Source: Pseudomonas sp. Bout1
Lineage (GTDB): Bacteria; Pseudomonadota; Gammaproteobacteria; Pseudomonadales; Pseudomonadaceae
NCBI RefSeq assembly: GCF_034314165.1
Contig: NZ_JAVIWK010000001.1
Span: 5,719,001-5,783,000 of the forward strand
Direction of reading: 5' to 3'
DNA: 64,000 nt
The notes under the pieces are model-generated. The model worked only from the letters and a program-made list of their open reading frames with translations, made no database searches and was not told the DNA's origin. Both the position numbers and the translations under genes were made by a program. Of the stretch, positions 62,009 to 64,000 are shown piece by piece; the first letter of the stretch is position 1; the number at the start of each line of letters is the position of its first letter.

Positions 62009-62722
62009 ATGATTTCTTTGTCCGAACTTTCCCAGCTGTTCGTCGCCGACGGCTGGCTTCACGCCCTGCTAGAGGGCGCGGTGGTGACCCTGCAGATTTC
62101 CGCCGGGGCCTTTGTGCTGGGCCTGGCCATCGGCTTGCTGGTGGCCATGATCAAACTCAAGGGCCCGCGCTGGCTGGTGCGCCTGGCCAATGCCTACACC
62201 ACGCTGTACCGCGCGGTGCCGGAGTTACTGCTGATTCTGCTGCTGTACTACGCCGGTACCGACCTGCTGAACATCACCATGGCCGCCATGGGGCGCGACA
62301 GCGTCACGGTCAACGGTTTTGCCGCCGCCGTGCTGGTGCTGGGGATCGTGCAGGGCGCGTATTCGGCGGAGATTATCCGCGGCGCGATCCAGGCGATTCC
62401 GGTGGGCCAGATTGAAGCGGCGCGGTCCTTCGGGATCGAGCGCTGGTTGCTGCTGCGCCGGGTGCTGCTGCCGAGCATGTTGCCGTTCGCCATGGCCGGC
62501 CTGTCGAACCTGTGGCTGGTGCTGGTCAAGGACAGCGCGCTGATCAGCATCGTCGGCTACAGCGAACTGCTCTCGGTGGGCAAGCAGGCTGCCGGCTCCA
62601 CCAAGCATTACCTGGTGTTCTACCTGGCGGTGGCGGCGGTGTATTTCGTCATCACGCTGATTTCCAACGGCGCGTTCCGGGTGTTCGAGCGCCGGATCAA
62701 CCGCTGGATGCCACAGCACTGA
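62009..62722 (+). CDS. ABC transporter permease (HisQ/ArtQ type)
   Basis: This 237-residue permease has five or six helices. The EAA loop is EAARSFGIERWLLLRRVLLP. TLYRAVPELLLILLLYYAGTD is the typical second helix region. It pairs with the next permease to form the membrane channel. It follows the binding-protein gene by 18 bases. Confidence 0.9.
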   Translation: MISLSELSQLFVADGWLHALLEGAVVTLQISAGAFVLGLAIGLLVAMIKLKGPRWLVRLANAYTTLYRAVPELLLILLLYYAGTDLLNITMAAMGRDSVTVNGFAAAVLVLGIVQGAYSAEIIRGAIQAIPVGQIEAARSFGIERWLLLRRVLLPSMLPFAMAGLSNLWLVLVKDSALISIVGYSELLSVGKQAAGSTKHYLVFYLAVAAVYFVITLISNGAFRVFERRINRWMPQH

Positions 62723-62734
62723 GGAGCACGGCGG

Positions 62735-63424
62735 ATGGACTTTTCCTGGATCAACAGTTTTACCGGCGAGCTGCTGCACGGCCTCGGCATCACCCTGAAG
62801 TTGCTGGTGCTGTCGGGCATCTTCGGTTTTGCGCTGGCGGTGCTGGTGGCGTTGGGGCGCTTGTCGTCCAACCCGCTGATCAGCGGCCCGTTGCGCGCCT
62901 ACACCGCCGTGTTTCGCGGCACGCCGCTGCTGGTGCAGATCTACATCCTGTACTACGGCGTGGGCAGTGTGTTTGCCAGCTACCCGCTGATTCGCGGCAG
63001 TTTTCTGTGGCCATACCTGCGCGAAGGCTTCTGGTACGTGGCCCTGGCGCTGGTCTTGTGCGTAGGTGCCTACGTCGGCGAAGTGCTGCGTGGCGCTTTG
63101 CGGGCCGTGCCAAAGGGCGAGCTGGAAGCGGCGCGGGCCTTTGGCATGAAGCGAATGATGGTGCTGCGCCGGGTGTGGTTGCCGCGTGCACTGGAGCTGG
63201 TCAAGCCAACGCTGGTAGGCGAGACAGTGCTGCTGCTCAAGGCCACCGCGCTGGCGTCCACCGTGGCCGTCACCGACTTGCTGGGCGCCGCCAACCTGGT
63301 ACGGGCGCAGACTTTGCGCGTGTATGAGCCGCTGCTGGCGGTGGCGCTGATCTACATTGTGTTGGCGTTCGTGATCGAACACGGCTTCTCGCGCTGGGGC
63401 AAGGTCCCGCAGCGCCAGGCTTGA
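62735..63424 (+). CDS. ABC transporter permease (HisM/ArtM type)
   Basis: This 229-residue permease has the EAA loop EAARAFGMKRMMVLRRVWLP and the helices LGITLKLLVLSGIFGFALAVLVALG and GTPLLVQIYILYYGVGS. It is the partner of the preceding permease, 12 bases downstream. It leads into aruH after 27 bases, so the transporter and the transaminase are one transcription unit. Confidence 0.9.
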   Translation: MDFSWINSFTGELLHGLGITLKLLVLSGIFGFALAVLVALGRLSSNPLISGPLRAYTAVFRGTPLLVQIYILYYGVGSVFASYPLIRGSFLWPYLREGFWYVALALVLCVGAYVGEVLRGALRAVPKGELEAARAFGMKRMMVLRRVWLPRALELVKPTLVGETVLLLKATALASTVAVTDLLGAANLVRAQTLRVYEPLLAVALIYIVLAFVIEHGFSRWGKVPQRQA

Positions 63425-63451
63425 ATCAATTTTGCTTTAAGGAGAACAAGG

Positions 63452-64000
63452 ATGCGTTATTCCCCGTTTGTCGAACGCATTAGCGGCGAGTCCGTCAGCG
63501 CCTGGGATATTCACTACGCGGCTGTCGAGGCCCGGGGCCGTGGCGAGGACGTGATCGTACTCAGCGTGGGCGACCCGGACTTCGCCACCGACAGCGCGAT
63601 TTGCGAAGCCGCCGTCGACGCACTGCGTGCCGGTGACACCCACTACACCCACGTGCTCGGCCGCCCGGCCCTGCGCGAAGCCATCGCCGCCAAGCAAAGC
63701 CGGCTGCAAGGCGTCGCGGTGCACGCCGACAATGTCGCGCTGGTGGCCGGTGCGCAGAACGGTTTGTTTGCCGCCTCGTTGTGCCTGTTCAGCCATGGCG
63801 ATGAAGTGTTGGTGCCAGAACCGATGTACCTGACCTACGAGGCCTGCATCCACGCATCCGGTGCGCGCATCGCGACCATCGAGCAACCGGCGGCCAACGG
63901 TTTTCGCCTGACCCGCGCGGCATTGGAAGCGGCGATTACCGCCAAGACCCGGGGCATCGCCCTGGCCACGCCCTGCAATCCGACCGGCAACGTCTACAGC
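63452..64000 (+). CDS. aruH: Arginine-pyruvate transaminase, N-terminal part (truncated by window end)
   Basis: 183 codons are visible with no stop. The start at 63452 has AAGGAG eight bases upstream. MRYSPFVERISGESVSAWDIHYAA, VILSVGDPDFATD, DTHYTHVLGRPALREAIA and NVALVAGAQNGLF are characteristic of the AruH branch of fold-type I aminotransferases; CNPTGNVYS is the substrate/PLP Asn-Pro-Thr motif. AruH transfers the amino group of L-arginine to pyruvate, giving 2-ketoarginine, the AruI substrate. The PLP Lys lies beyond the window. Confidence 0.85.
   Translation, partial: MRYSPFVERISGESVSAWDIHYAAVEARGRGEDVIVLSVGDPDFATDSAICEAAVDALRAGDTHYTHVLGRPALREAIAAKQSRLQGVAVHADNVALVAGAQNGLFAASLCLFSHGDEVLVPEPMYLTYEACIHASGARIATIEQPAANGFRLTRAALEAAITAKTRGIALATPCNPTGNVYS

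Overview
The window looks like a chromosomal segment of a plant- or soil-associated fluorescent Pseudomonas (P. fluorescens group). Reasons: high GC, three families of REP/REPIN palindromes, a REP-associated tyrosine transposase (RAYT), GlpM, OpgC, MipA, an arginine-transaminase (aru) locus, and several proteins that I recognise from that group. No rRNA, tRNA, CRISPR, prophage or integrase was seen.

Layout. 1-1735: the 3' end of a DctB-type kinase, a DctD-type sigma-54 activator and glpM. 1762-2559: a long nested inverted repeat with a REPIN at its centre. 2573-9994 (minus strand): a compact six-gene operon (HAD phosphatase, class III aminotransferase, alpha/beta hydrolase, GNAT protein, histidine kinase, sigma-54 response regulator). 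It is preceded by a good sigma-54 promoter and an upstream dyad, so it may be self-activated; its product is unknown. 10156-14659: MipA, an arginase-like protein with two small DMT transporters, a FrnE-type DsbA and an exported hydrolase. 14864-20464: a giant toxin-like protein. 20574-24116: metR, an 18-bp REP-derived tandem array, a Nudix hydrolase, a degenerate YN-GYP regulator and a Zur-type rpmE2. 24217-32941: a permease/C-N hydrolase/LuxR group, a truncated candidate type III effector behind an hrp-like box, a glutamate-synthase-like protein, a cupin, OpgC and an amino-acid permease.

33306-42270: RAYT with its REPs, a PBP1-like enzyme and a second giant protein ending in leucine-rich repeats and an NEL-type E3 ligase domain. 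42298-49986 (minus): a nine-gene chaperone-usher fimbrial operon with one pilin gene frameshifted in a poly-C run. 50514-51807: a frameshifted metal-sensor-like PadR gene (NfeR type) and its ferric reductase. 51879-57260: two small membrane/DNA-binding proteins, a ZnuD-like TonB receptor behind a Zur-like box, and a five-heme cytochrome fusion. 57547-64000: aruI, a LysR regulator, and a divergent ABC transporter operon leading into aruH, which together look like an arginine uptake and transamination module.

Both clear frameshifts are single-base losses in homopolymers, so assembly error must be excluded before either is given biological meaning. All family assignments come from reading motifs and overall resemblance; no database search was run.
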